Origin: SAR116 cluster bacterium
GTDB taxonomy: Bacteria; Pseudomonadota; Alphaproteobacteria; Puniceispirillales; Puniceispirillaceae
Length of the DNA stretch: 64,000 nt
Assembly (NCBI GenBank): GCA_004212735.1
Contig: SHBD01000003.1
Coordinates: 124,001 to 188,000 of the forward strand
Direction of reading: 5' to 3'
The stretch's first letter is position 1. Each line of letters starts with the position of its first letter. The notes below the pieces were generated by a model. The model was not told where the DNA came from. It did no database searches and saw only the letters and a list, made by a program, of their open reading frames with translations. Below, in pieces: positions 9,660 through 17,621 of the stretch. A program made the translations under genes and the position numbers.

Positions 9660-10310
9660 TCAGCCAGCGAGTTTGGTGGCTGCCCAGCTTGAGAGTGCCT
9701 CGTAGTAATTCGCGCTTTGCGTGGCAACAGAAGGGTGCGTGACAAGGGCGCGCTCATAGGCCCGCAATGGTTCTGGGATGGTCAAATCAAAGCCAAGAAT
9801 ATCCTGTAATGTTGTAATCAGCGCGAAGCTGGCGACAAATCCGCAATCGGCTATAGTCAGCTGATCACCGAACAGCAGCGGTGCAGGGTTGGCAATCTGG
9901 TTCAACTGATCCAGCCGTCTTTGCAGGATGATGGCGTTGCTGGTGACAAAAGCCTGATCGCGTGTTTCTGGGGCCACGTGGGCGAAGTAGGCCCGAAGTA
10001 ATGGCTCCAGCCTGGTGTCATGAAACCGTGAGATCTCGCGGATACGCGCGCGCTCCCGAGGGTCATCGGGCAGCATGGGTGGAGTGGTAATAATTTCGTC
10101 AAGATATTCGGCAATAGCCTCGGAGTCAGCCAGACGGAATCCGTCCTGATCAATTGCCGGGATGGTGCCGGCCGGGATGATCTTGCAATAGGCCGGGCTG
10201 CCATATCCATTGGGCGGTGGAACGGTTCGCCATTCCAGTTGTTTGTGTGTCATCACCACACGGATTTTGCAGCCATAGCTGCTCACCGGCAAATCGTACA
10301 AAGTGAGCAT
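9660..10310 (-). CDS. Glutathione S-transferase family protein
   Basis: A 216-residue soluble protein with an N-terminal thioredoxin-like domain and an all-helical C-terminal domain. The conserved cis-proline segment is AGTIPAIDQDG, followed by the glutathione-binding DSEAIAEYLDE. The C-terminal helix includes LFGDQLTIADCGFVASF, matching the GST N-capping motif. The catalytic region is SSYGCKIRV, so a Ser or Cys could activate the thiol. The ATG at 10310 has GAGG six bases upstream; frame readings from 10343 would add residues without family match. The substrate is unknown. Confidence 0.86.
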   Translation of the reverse strand: MLTLYDLPVSSYGCKIRVVMTHKQLEWRTVPPPNGYGSPAYCKIIPAGTIPAIDQDGFRLADSEAIAEYLDEIITTPPMLPDDPRERARIREISRFHDTRLEPLLRAYFAHVAPETRDQAFVTSNAIILQRRLDQLNQIANPAPLLFGDQLTIADCGFVASFALITTLQDILGFDLTIPEPLRAYERALVTHPSVATQSANYYEALSSWAATKLAG

Positions 10311-10417
10311 GGTAAACCTCATCACAAAGTTGTAACTTATCAACAGAAGGCGTCTGAGCGGCCATTTGTTGTTACCGCCCGGTACATGATAATATCCAAT
10401 AAAATCTTGTGGCTCAG

Positions 10418-10436
10418 ATTTTCACATCGTGAAAAT
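10418..10436. promoter_or_regulatory. Perfect 8-bp inverted repeat, candidate operator
   Basis: ATTTTCAC and GTGAAAAT flank a 3-base spacer (ATC). The repeat ends 8 bases before a -35-like hexamer of the predicted promoter for the ABC operon, the position of an activator or a repressor site. The protein that would bind is not known, and none of the nearby genes is an obvious regulator of this operon. Confidence 0.5.
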
Positions 10437-10443
10437 GAACAAC

Positions 10444-10471
10444 TGGACAACCTCGGATAATATTCTAATGT
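10444..10471 (+). promoter_or_regulatory. Predicted sigma-70 promoter for the ABC operon
   Basis: TGGACA (10444-10449) and TAATGT (10466-10471) are 16 bases apart, about 70 bases before the binding-protein gene. The rest of the 230-base gap (10311-10540) is A/T-rich, and I see no gene in it. Confidence 0.35.
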
Positions 10472-10540
10472 TATGTGAGCAATACACTAAATTAAGTTTC
10501 TCGCAATGCGGGTTTAAATGAAAATGCAAGGGGATAGAAA

Positions 10541-11356
10541 ATGCAAAAACTAAAATATTTGTTTTCAGCCATTGCCATGATGGCAATGACATTGGGACTA
10601 ATAACTCCTTCAGTGGCTGACAGCGTTATTGATGATGTGGCGAAACGGGGAAAGCTTGTCGTTGGATTAGCAACCTTCGTTCCTTGGGCAATGAGAGATA
10701 AGAAAGGCGATCTCATAGGATTTGAGATTGATGTTTCAAACCAATTGGCGAAGGATATGGGCGTTGAGGTTGAGCTTGTGCCGACAGCTTGGGATGGAAT
10801 TATTCCCGCACTTCTCGCCGGTAAGTTTGATGTTATCATTACTGGTATGGTGCATAAACCAGCGCGTAATTTGACAATCAACTTTTCAAAGCCTTACGCG
10901 TACTTAAATGTTGGTATGGCTGCGAATAAAGCGCTGGCCCAAAAAGACGGTCTGGAAACCATGGAAGACTGGAATAGCAGTAAGGTTACTCTCACAATCA
11001 AACGTGGAACCGCCCCAGGAGAAACGGCAGCGAGGCTGTTTCCAAAGGCAAGGGTCCGTCAATTCGATGATGATGCACAGGCATTGCAAGATGTGCTGAA
11101 TGGTAATGCGCACGCGTTTCTCACGTCGGAGCCAAAACCAGCATACTATGTGATCGATAACCCAGATGTTCTATACCACCCATTTGGAGTTGGCCCATTT
11201 GACCCGTCCGCTTCCGCATTTGCGGTTCGTAAGGGTGATCCAGATGCCCTCAATTTCTTTGACAATTGGATCCAGTATCGGACGCTTGATGGATGGTTGG
11301 AAAAGACACATGCAAAGTGGTTTCAGTCCCGTGATTGGAAAGATCAGGTCAACTAA
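10541..11356 (+). CDS. ABC transporter periplasmic binding protein, family 3 (polar amino acid type)
   Basis: A 271-residue secreted solute receptor. Residues 1-26 form a signal peptide ending at SVADS. The family 3 pattern follows: RGKLVVGLATFVPWAMRD, then GDLIGFEIDVSNQLAKDMG, WDGIIPALLAGKFDVIITGM and NFSKPY. A ribosome site AAGGGG stands 7 bases before the ATG. It leads a transporter with two permeases, both on the same strand. The ligand is probably an amino acid or a small nitrogen compound. The DNA from here to about 15,060 is A/T-richer than its surroundings. Confidence 0.9.
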   Translation: MQKLKYLFSAIAMMAMTLGLITPSVADSVIDDVAKRGKLVVGLATFVPWAMRDKKGDLIGFEIDVSNQLAKDMGVEVELVPTAWDGIIPALLAGKFDVIITGMVHKPARNLTINFSKPYAYLNVGMAANKALAQKDGLETMEDWNSSKVTLTIKRGTAPGETAARLFPKARVRQFDDDAQALQDVLNGNAHAFLTSEPKPAYYVIDNPDVLYHPFGVGPFDPSASAFAVRKGDPDALNFFDNWIQYRTLDGWLEKTHAKWFQSRDWKDQVN

Positions 11357-11396
11357 TCGGCTGATCTTTGCGGGCTTGTAACGAGAGGGTGTGCTC

Positions 11397-12272
11397 TTGG
11401 CTAACAAAAAACATGGCGAGTCATTGCAAGAAAAAGGTGATGGCTCGCCTTTGGCTATGGGGCGGTCGTTAAAAGGCCATTCTGTGAGTCGAAGTAATAG
11501 GTCGATATTTATCGATCTGCTCCAATTTTTTTTATTAATGATGTTTCTGGTCTGGGTAGGTTGGCGCGGTGTGGAGGCTATGGAGTATCGCTGGCAGTGG
11601 TACCGCGTTCCAGATTTTTTCTATAAGCAAATTGATAACGAAATAATTTGGGGACCATTAATATATGGACTTCAAATCACCCTTTATGTGTCTGCATGGG
11701 GAATGGTGCTTGCACTATTGATCGGCTTGATTACCGCCTTCCTTCGGCTGTCAAATTCGATATCAGGAAGACTGGTTGCCCGCGTTTACCTTGAAACCAT
11801 CCGGAACACCCCCCTTTTGGTTCAGGTGTCTATTTTTTATTTCGTTTTGCAACCCATACTTGGGATCAATAATCCGCTTTGGACTGGAATTCTGTGTCTG
11901 GCTTTCTTTGAGGGTTCATTCGCATCAGAGATCATACGAGGTGGGATAGTCTCTGTTGAAAAAGGTCAGTGGGAAGCGTCAAAAACGATAGGTTTGAATC
12001 GCTGGAAAGCTTACGTTTACGTTGTCTTACCACAAGCCGTTCCCATAATGCTGCCACCGCTAACGGGTATTTTAGTCAACCTAATCAAACATTCCGCAAT
12101 ATTGAGTTTCGTTGCCGTTTTCGAATTGACAACCGAAGCGCGTAATCTAATCGCTGATACATTCATGAGTTTTGAAATTTGGATGTTGGTGGGCGGTATG
12201 TATCTTGTGATGACAATCGCCCTGTCAACGTTGGTGGGATTTTTTGAACGTCGTGTTAGAGGCGCCAGATAA
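11397..12272 (+). CDS. ABC transporter permease, HisM/GlnP type (subunit 1)
   Basis: An inner membrane permease of 291 residues (293 if the GTG at 11391 is used). It has a longer than usual basic N-terminus before the first helix (FLLMMFLVWVGWRG). The EAA loop that contacts the ATPase is seen as EASKTIGLNRWKAYVYVVLPQA. The TTG at 11397 has AGAGG seven bases upstream, a better spacing than the GTG. It follows the binding protein by 40 bases and ends one base before the next ATG, so the three genes form one operon. Confidence 0.87.
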   Translation: MANKKHGESLQEKGDGSPLAMGRSLKGHSVSRSNRSIFIDLLQFFLLMMFLVWVGWRGVEAMEYRWQWYRVPDFFYKQIDNEIIWGPLIYGLQITLYVSAWGMVLALLIGLITAFLRLSNSISGRLVARVYLETIRNTPLLVQVSIFYFVLQPILGINNPLWTGILCLAFFEGSFASEIIRGGIVSVEKGQWEASKTIGLNRWKAYVYVVLPQAVPIMLPPLTGILVNLIKHSAILSFVAVFELTTEARNLIADTFMSFEIWMLVGGMYLVMTIALSTLVGFFERRVRGAR

Positions 12273-12273
12273 A

Positions 12274-13155
12274 ATGGATCCAGCTAAAAACCAGTTGAAG
12301 TGGGGTCCGATGGATGTCGTGGTTATCGCATTGCTCGTTAGCTTCTGCATTTATGTCTTTCACAGAGTCGACTCTGTTTTAATCTACACATGGGACTGGT
12401 CCGTTATTCCGGGATATCTTTTCCGGTGGGATGAAGAGGCAAATAAATTTTTACCCAACCTGCTGATAAAAGGGCTTATTACAACACTTAGAATTTCGTT
12501 CTGGGCGCTTGTTTTGTCCTCAATTGTGGGCGTCTTGCTTGGTATTGCGAGAACAAGTGAACGTCTCTTACCTAGGATGATCGGTTGGCTATATGTGGAG
12601 TTCATCCGTAATATTCCGCCGGTACCATTTCTATTTTTATTCTATTTTTTCATAAGCAGCCAAGTGATACCCCATTTAGGTCTACGGGAGAATGTTGACG
12701 CTTTAGCACCGCAGTCAAAGTTCCTCGTGGAAACTCTGTTTGGTCCCTCAAACCTTATAGAAAACTTTCTTTCTGGGGTGTTGAGCCTTGCTCTGATGTC
12801 AGCAGCCTACATTGCTGAAATCGTCAGAGCTGGCATCCAATCTATTCCAAAAGGTCAAATTGAAGCGGGTCGGACCATTGGCCTATCGTCTGGCCAGATT
12901 ATGCGTTACGTCATATTACCTCAGGCTATCCAGAAGGTGATCCCTCCGTTGGCTGGCCAATTTATCACCCTAATCAAAGACAGTTCTTTGGTGGCTCTGA
13001 TCTCGATACAAGAACTCTCGTTTCTTGCAATGGAAATAGCCATATCTGAACAAAGGTTTTTCGAGGTTTGGATTTCTGTCGGGCTTATGTATTTCAGTGT
13101 TTGTTTTACCTGTGCCCTAGTGTTCCGGCGAATTGAAACGCGCTGGAATAAATAA
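12274..13155 (+). CDS. ABC transporter permease, HisM/GlnP type (subunit 2)
   Basis: A 293-residue inner membrane permease that would pair with the preceding subunit. The EAA loop is EAGRTIGLSSGQIMRYVILPQA near residues 200-221. A TTG start at 12244 would overlap the previous gene by 29 bases; the ATG at 12274 lies right after its stop and is preferred. The loop between helices (LGLRENVDALAPQSKFLVETLFG) is longer than in GlnP, as often in two-permease glutamate/aspartate-type systems. Confidence 0.86.
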   Translation: MDPAKNQLKWGPMDVVVIALLVSFCIYVFHRVDSVLIYTWDWSVIPGYLFRWDEEANKFLPNLLIKGLITTLRISFWALVLSSIVGVLLGIARTSERLLPRMIGWLYVEFIRNIPPVPFLFLFYFFISSQVIPHLGLRENVDALAPQSKFLVETLFGPSNLIENFLSGVLSLALMSAAYIAEIVRAGIQSIPKGQIEAGRTIGLSSGQIMRYVILPQAIQKVIPPLAGQFITLIKDSSLVALISIQELSFLAMEIAISEQRFFEVWISVGLMYFSVCFTCALVFRRIETRWNK

Positions 13156-13209
13156 CAAATTTGCTTGCCGCGTAAACCTCTCCTAACGGTATTTTGATTC
13201 TGTGAGGAA

Positions 13210-13971
13210 TTAATGCCGTAGAATCTGATTTAGGAATTTTTTACAACGATCTGTTTTGGGAGTTTTGAAAAAATATTCGGGAGCACCGCTCTCAACAATT
13301 TCGCCTTCGTCCATAAATACTATCCTGTCAGCCGCCTCCTTTGCGAACCCCATTTCATGAGTTACGCAAATCATGGTCATCCCGTCTGAGGCCAGGTCAA
13401 TGATTACGTCCAAAACTTCGGCAATCATCTCCGGATCAAGAGCGGACGTTGGTTCATCAAACAACATAATTTTTGGTTCCATACATAGTGAGCGAGCAAT
13501 CGCGACACGTTGCTGTTGGCCACCAGATAATTCACTCGGCCTCTTATGGGCTTGATCGGGAATCTTCACGCGCTCCAAATATTGCATAGCTAGTTTTTCA
13601 GCATCGAGTTTTGACATTCCCCGCGATTTCGTTGGTCCCAATGTTAAATTTTGCAAGATTGTGAGGTGGGGAAAAAGATTGAACTGTTGAAAAACCATTC
13701 CAATCTCAGAAAGCGAATTACTATTGTTTTTTTGATAGTCCTCGATTGAAACGCCAAACAATTCGATATCGCCACTATCGTGACTTTCCAGAGCGTTTAC
13801 ACACCGAATTAGAGTAGATTTTCCAGAGCCAGAGGGGCCACAAATGACCACTCTTTCGCCATTTTCAATTGAAAGGCTGATGTTTTTTAAGGCGTGAAAA
13901 TCACCAAACCATTTATTTAGCTCAGTTATCTGAATAGCAGATTCAGCCATACGTTTCGTTTTGTTTGTCAT
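13210..13971 (-). CDS. ABC transporter ATPase, polar amino acid type (GlnQ-like)
   Basis: A 253-residue ATP-binding subunit. Walker A is GPSGSGKST, the Q loop is [13 protein letters not shown], the signature is LSGGQQQR, Walker B is [13 protein letters not shown] and the switch is VTHEM. These are hallmarks of the HisP/GlnQ group, which powers family 3 importers. It is encoded on the opposite strand, tail to tail with the second permease (54 bases apart). It most likely completes the same transporter but needs its own promoter. AGGA stands 7 bases before the ATG at 13971. Confidence 0.92.
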   Translation of the reverse strand: MTNKTKRMAESAIQITELNKWFGDFHALKNISLSIENGERVVICGPSGSGKSTLIRCVNALESHDSGDIELFGVSIEDYQKNNSNSLSEIGMVFQQFNLFPHLTILQNLTLGPTKSRGMSKLDAEKLAMQYLERVKIPDQAHKRPSELSGGQQQRVAIARSLCMEPKIMLFDEPTSALDPEMIAEVLDVIIDLASDGMTMICVTHEMGFAKEAADRIVFMDEGEIVESGAPEYFFKTPKTDRCKKFLNQILRH

Positions 13972-14098
13972 ATTGTAATCCTGACAGCATTACTGTTTCG
14001 AAGCGAGCTACTATGGCCAATGTGACGGCCCCGCAAAATTGGCAGGAGTTTCAATTCTCCACCTTGGCAACTCTCATGGTTAGGGACAACAAATACGA

Positions 14099-15052
14099 TT
14101 ATTCCAAACCCAGTAGCCGTGCAGGCGTTGTTTTGGTCATTTTATCGATCTCATCTTGATTGAAACCTTGTGTGCGCATGTGGCTTATCCACAAGCGGAT
14201 GGCTTCAATGGGCATGGCGGTTGACAATTGCCCGGTATCTGACGTCAAGACTACATTTTCTGCTCCGACCAGTCTGATCATATCGCCCACATCCTGCACA
14301 GATATTAGTCGTTCATGATCTAGGGGGTCCCATATTCCATTGGGTATGGAACTGAAACCCATCTCAAGGACTGCTCCGTATTCGCTGACCATTTGTGCCA
14401 AATCAGAATTGGGATATTTCATTACGTGGTAATTGGCAGTGTGGACGACGGTCTTGGTTATCCCTCTTTTCTTTGCCTCAGACAGCAAAATATGCGCCTC
14501 ATCAACGCGGAGATGACCTGTTGCCAACATGACGTCCGCCTCAGCCACGAGGTCAAGGATCTGTTTGACTTCATCCTTAATATTGTTCCCACCGTCCAAT
14601 ATCGTGAGGCCCTTTCCCTCATGGGGAAATTCCATGCCCAAAGTCTGATAACCCATGCCGTGGCCCTGAGACCTGACATAAGCGGCATGATTTTCGGACC
14701 ACATTGATGGCATCCACACAGCGCGTACGCCGTTGTCTAAGGCGATTTTAACAGCCATTGGGTTAAAGCCGCCAACCGATGGGTTTAAACAAATCAAACC
14801 GAAAACATTTATCCCACCGCCAACAACTTTCTCAGCGAGATATGCGCGCTCGTGGGTCGATGAAAAGTGACTTTTCATCATAACTGCTCGCATTCCAACC
14901 GCCTTGGCGACTGCAACCAAATCTGTATCATCCAGCAATCGTTTGCAAAAATCAGGATTTGGGTGACAGTGAATATCGATGGTACCCTTCAGGTCATCAT
15001 AAACCCCCGAATTGATCAATATTTCCCAAACAGGCTCCGAGCTCTGTTCCAT
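14099..15052 (-). CDS. DUF6282-type putative metal-dependent hydrolase
   Basis: A 317-residue cytoplasmic protein of the amidohydrolase-like TIM-barrel type. Candidate metal ligands are DIHCHPNPD (His-x-His) near residue 27, MMKSHFS, ATGHLRVDEA, VVHTANYH and TSDTGQ, in the usual order of the superfamily. GGGAGGT stands just before the ATG at 15052, favouring it over a GTG at 15058. It is transcribed in the same direction as the ATPase, 127 bases upstream. It may hydrolyse what the transporter imports. The specific reaction is unknown. Confidence 0.72.
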   Translation of the reverse strand: MEQSSEPVWEILINSGVYDDLKGTIDIHCHPNPDFCKRLLDDTDLVAVAKAVGMRAVMMKSHFSSTHERAYLAEKVVGGGINVFGLICLNPSVGGFNPMAVKIALDNGVRAVWMPSMWSENHAAYVRSQGHGMGYQTLGMEFPHEGKGLTILDGGNNIKDEVKQILDLVAEADVMLATGHLRVDEAHILLSEAKKRGITKTVVHTANYHVMKYPNSDLAQMVSEYGAVLEMGFSSIPNGIWDPLDHERLISVQDVGDMIRLVGAENVVLTSDTGQLSTAMPIEAIRLWISHMRTQGFNQDEIDKMTKTTPARLLGLE

Positions 15053-15128
15053 ATTCACCTCCCATGTTTAAAGACTAATTCTCAGACGTGTTCTTGCAGC
15101 CGAGTAAATAAACATTGGCCTCTATGGC

Positions 15129-15153
15129 AACGCCTTTTTCGGTGTTCTTTTTT
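15129..15153 (+). terminator. Terminator-like hairpin in the leader before the FAH gene
   Basis: AACGCC and GGTGTT (one G-T pair) flank a six-base loop, followed by C and six Ts. It points along the plus strand where no gene ends upstream, so if real it would act as a leader terminator or attenuator for the gene at 15232. The stem is short and the call is weak. Confidence 0.25.
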
Positions 15154-15231
15154 AATATTATATTTTGTTGAATTTAACTCAAGAGAATACCACTTCTAAA
15201 GCATACGTTGCCTTAGATAGGTCGGTTTCAT

Positions 15232-16083
15232 ATGAAGCTAGTGAGATATGGCGAGGTCAATGCCGAGAAGCCTGGCTTAATTGATTCAGGCGGAACCCTG
15301 CGTGATCTAAGTGACCACATTTCTGATATTGATGGTAGCGTGCTGGGCAATGCTACGATAGACCGCTTAAGCGAATTGACTCCGGAAAACCTGCCGGTGG
15401 TAAAGGGGGCCCCGCGACTTGGCGCCTGTGTTGGTTCTGTGGGCAAGCTCATTTGCATTGGCCTGAATTTTCATGAACATGCCAAGGAAACCGGTAACCC
15501 GGTGCCAGAGCATCCTATCGTTTTCATGAAAGCGACTTCAGCAATCAATGGACCATTTGATGATGTCGTCCTGCCACGCGGATCACAGCATTCGGATTGG
15601 GAGATTGAACTTGGCGTTGTCATTGGCGAGAGAGCAAAATATGTGGATGCCGCAGACGCGCTCGCCCATGTTGCCGGTTATTGTGTGGTCAATGATATAT
15701 CCGAGCGCTTTTATCAGACGAAACTGACCGGCCAATGGACCAAGGGTAAATCATGCGATACGTTTGGTCCGCTTGGACCATGGCTTGTGACCGCTGATGA
15801 AATTGCCGATCCACAGAATCTGGCGATGACGATGGATGTGAATGGCGAGCGAATGCAAACCGGCAACACCAACGATATGATTTTTTCTGTGCGTGAGATC
15901 ATCGCCCATCTCTCCGGTTTGATGACTTTGTATCCGGGTGATGTCATTGCGACGGGGACACCGCCGGGTGTTGGCAGTGGCAAAAAGCCGGAGGCTGTTT
16001 TCCTGCGCGCAGGCGACAGGATGGCTGGCAGCGTTGAGGGGCTCGGCAAACAGGAACAGGTGGTGGTCAGCGACCCGTTCTGA
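15232..16083 (+). CDS. Fumarylacetoacetate hydrolase family protein
   Basis: A 283-residue enzyme of the FAH fold. Residues 1-70 form the small N-terminal domain. The catalytic domain has IGLNFHEHAKETG, the metal-binding DWEIELGVVIGE (two acidic ligands), and GYCVVNDISERFYQ. The C-terminal part contains YPGDVIATGTPPGVGSG, typical of the group that cleaves C-C bonds of acylpyruvates, diketo-acids or ureidoglycolate-like compounds. The substrate cannot be fixed from sequence. It is divergent from the DUF6282 gene (179-base gap). Confidence 0.88.
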   Translation: MKLVRYGEVNAEKPGLIDSGGTLRDLSDHISDIDGSVLGNATIDRLSELTPENLPVVKGAPRLGACVGSVGKLICIGLNFHEHAKETGNPVPEHPIVFMKATSAINGPFDDVVLPRGSQHSDWEIELGVVIGERAKYVDAADALAHVAGYCVVNDISERFYQTKLTGQWTKGKSCDTFGPLGPWLVTADEIADPQNLAMTMDVNGERMQTGNTNDMIFSVREIIAHLSGLMTLYPGDVIATGTPPGVGSGKKPEAVFLRAGDRMAGSVEGLGKQEQVVVSDPF

Positions 16084-16181
16084 CCCAACAACAATCAACC
16101 GTGGTTATGCCATCAAGGGGAGCCTTTTGGCATGACATTTCAACAGGGCAGATCTGACGAGGGTCTGGCAATGACAAGAAC

Positions 16182-17621
16182 ATGAAAAGCTCTCCATCCA
16201 TACATTGGTTCCGGCAGGATTTGCGACTTTCCGATAATCCAGCATTCAGCGCCGCCTGCGATGCGGGTGTTGTCCTGCCAGTCTATATTCTTGATGATGA
16301 TAATGCAGGACCTGATCGCATGGGTAGCGCCAGTCGCTGGTGGCTCCACCAATCACTGTGCGCTCTGAATGCGGACCTTGGTGGTAAACTTCGCGTTTTT
16401 CGGGGGGATCCGTTGGAGATCATTCCCACATTGATCAAAGCGAGTGGCGCTGATCTGGTCTGTTGGAACCGTTGTTACGAGCCGTGGCGGATTGCCCGCG
16501 ACACAGCTTTGAAAGCTGGATTGGAAGAGTCCGGCATTGCCGTACAATCTTGCAATGGTTCACTTCTGTGGGAGCCATGGGACATAAAAAAGGGCGACGG
16601 AACGCCCTACAAGGTGTTTACGCCTTACTTTCGGCGTGGCTGCCTCTCTGCGCCGTCGCCGCGTATTCCTCTGCCAGCACCCGGTAGGTTTGAGGCATGG
16701 TCTGGCAGTGATCATCTGGGTGATGTCAACGTTGATGATTTGGGTCTTATGCCGGCCGAGGATTGGCATCAGCAAATTGCGCGGCATTGGACGCCGGGTG
16801 AGGTGGGTGCTGCCAAGAGGCTAGATTATTTCATCAACAGAGGTCTTGCCGGTTACAAGGAAGGCCGGAATTTTCCCGCTCAGCCCCATACATCGCGTCT
16901 TTCGGCGCATCTGCATTGGGGCGAAATTTCACCAAACCAAGCATGGTATGCCGTGTGCGATATCATGGACTCAGGGGGGCTGGAAGTCGATGCCGATAAC
17001 TTCCTGTCTGAATTGGGATGGCGGGAATTTTCATATTCGTTGCTGTTCCACTGTCCTGATCTGCCACGTCAGAATCTTCAACCAAAATTCGACCATTTTC
17101 CCTGGGAGCAGAATGTGGACCATCTGAGTCGCTGGCAGAACGGACAAACCGGATATCCCATTGTTGATGCGGCGATGCGTGAGCTTCGACAGACAGGCTA
17201 TATGCATAACCGGCTCCGCATGGTTGTTGGCTCGTTTCTGGTAAAGAATTTGCGGCTGCATTGGCATCAGGGTGAGGCATGGTTCTGGGATTGTCTGGTT
17301 GATGCAGACCTCGCCAGCAACAGTGCATCATGGCAATGGATTGCGGGCTGTGGTGCGGATGCTGCACCCTATTTCCGCGTTTTCAATCCTGTAACACAGG
17401 GCCAAAAATTTGATGGCGACGGCAGTTTCACGAGACATTTTTTACCTGAACTTTCTGAACTTCCAGCAAAATATCTGTTCAATCCATGGGAGGCACCGCC
17501 GGAAATTCTTGCCGCAGCCGGTGTTGAGTTGGGTGTAACGTACCCCCGCCCAATTGTTGATGTGAAACTGTCACGTGAGGCAGCGCTGGCGGCCTTTGCA
17601 AGTTTGAGGCAGGCTTCATGA
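16182..17621 (+). CDS. phrB: Deoxyribodipyrimidine photolyase (class I CPD)
   Basis: A 479-residue light-driven DNA repair flavoprotein that splits cyclobutane pyrimidine dimers. The N-terminal Rossmann-like domain starts IHWFRQDLRLSDNPAF, where the antenna cofactor would bind. The FAD domain has FLSELGWREFSYSLLFH, TGYPIVDAAMRELRQTGYMHNRLRM and DADLASNSASWQWIAGCG, all classical photolyase signatures. The ribosome site is weak. Its stop overlaps the next photolyase start (ATGA), implying translational coupling. Confidence 0.95.
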   Translation: MKSSPSIHWFRQDLRLSDNPAFSAACDAGVVLPVYILDDDNAGPDRMGSASRWWLHQSLCALNADLGGKLRVFRGDPLEIIPTLIKASGADLVCWNRCYEPWRIARDTALKAGLEESGIAVQSCNGSLLWEPWDIKKGDGTPYKVFTPYFRRGCLSAPSPRIPLPAPGRFEAWSGSDHLGDVNVDDLGLMPAEDWHQQIARHWTPGEVGAAKRLDYFINRGLAGYKEGRNFPAQPHTSRLSAHLHWGEISPNQAWYAVCDIMDSGGLEVDADNFLSELGWREFSYSLLFHCPDLPRQNLQPKFDHFPWEQNVDHLSRWQNGQTGYPIVDAAMRELRQTGYMHNRLRMVVGSFLVKNLRLHWHQGEAWFWDCLVDADLASNSASWQWIAGCGADAAPYFRVFNPVTQGQKFDGDGSFTRHFLPELSELPAKYLFNPWEAPPEILAAAGVELGVTYPRPIVDVKLSREAALAAFASLRQAS

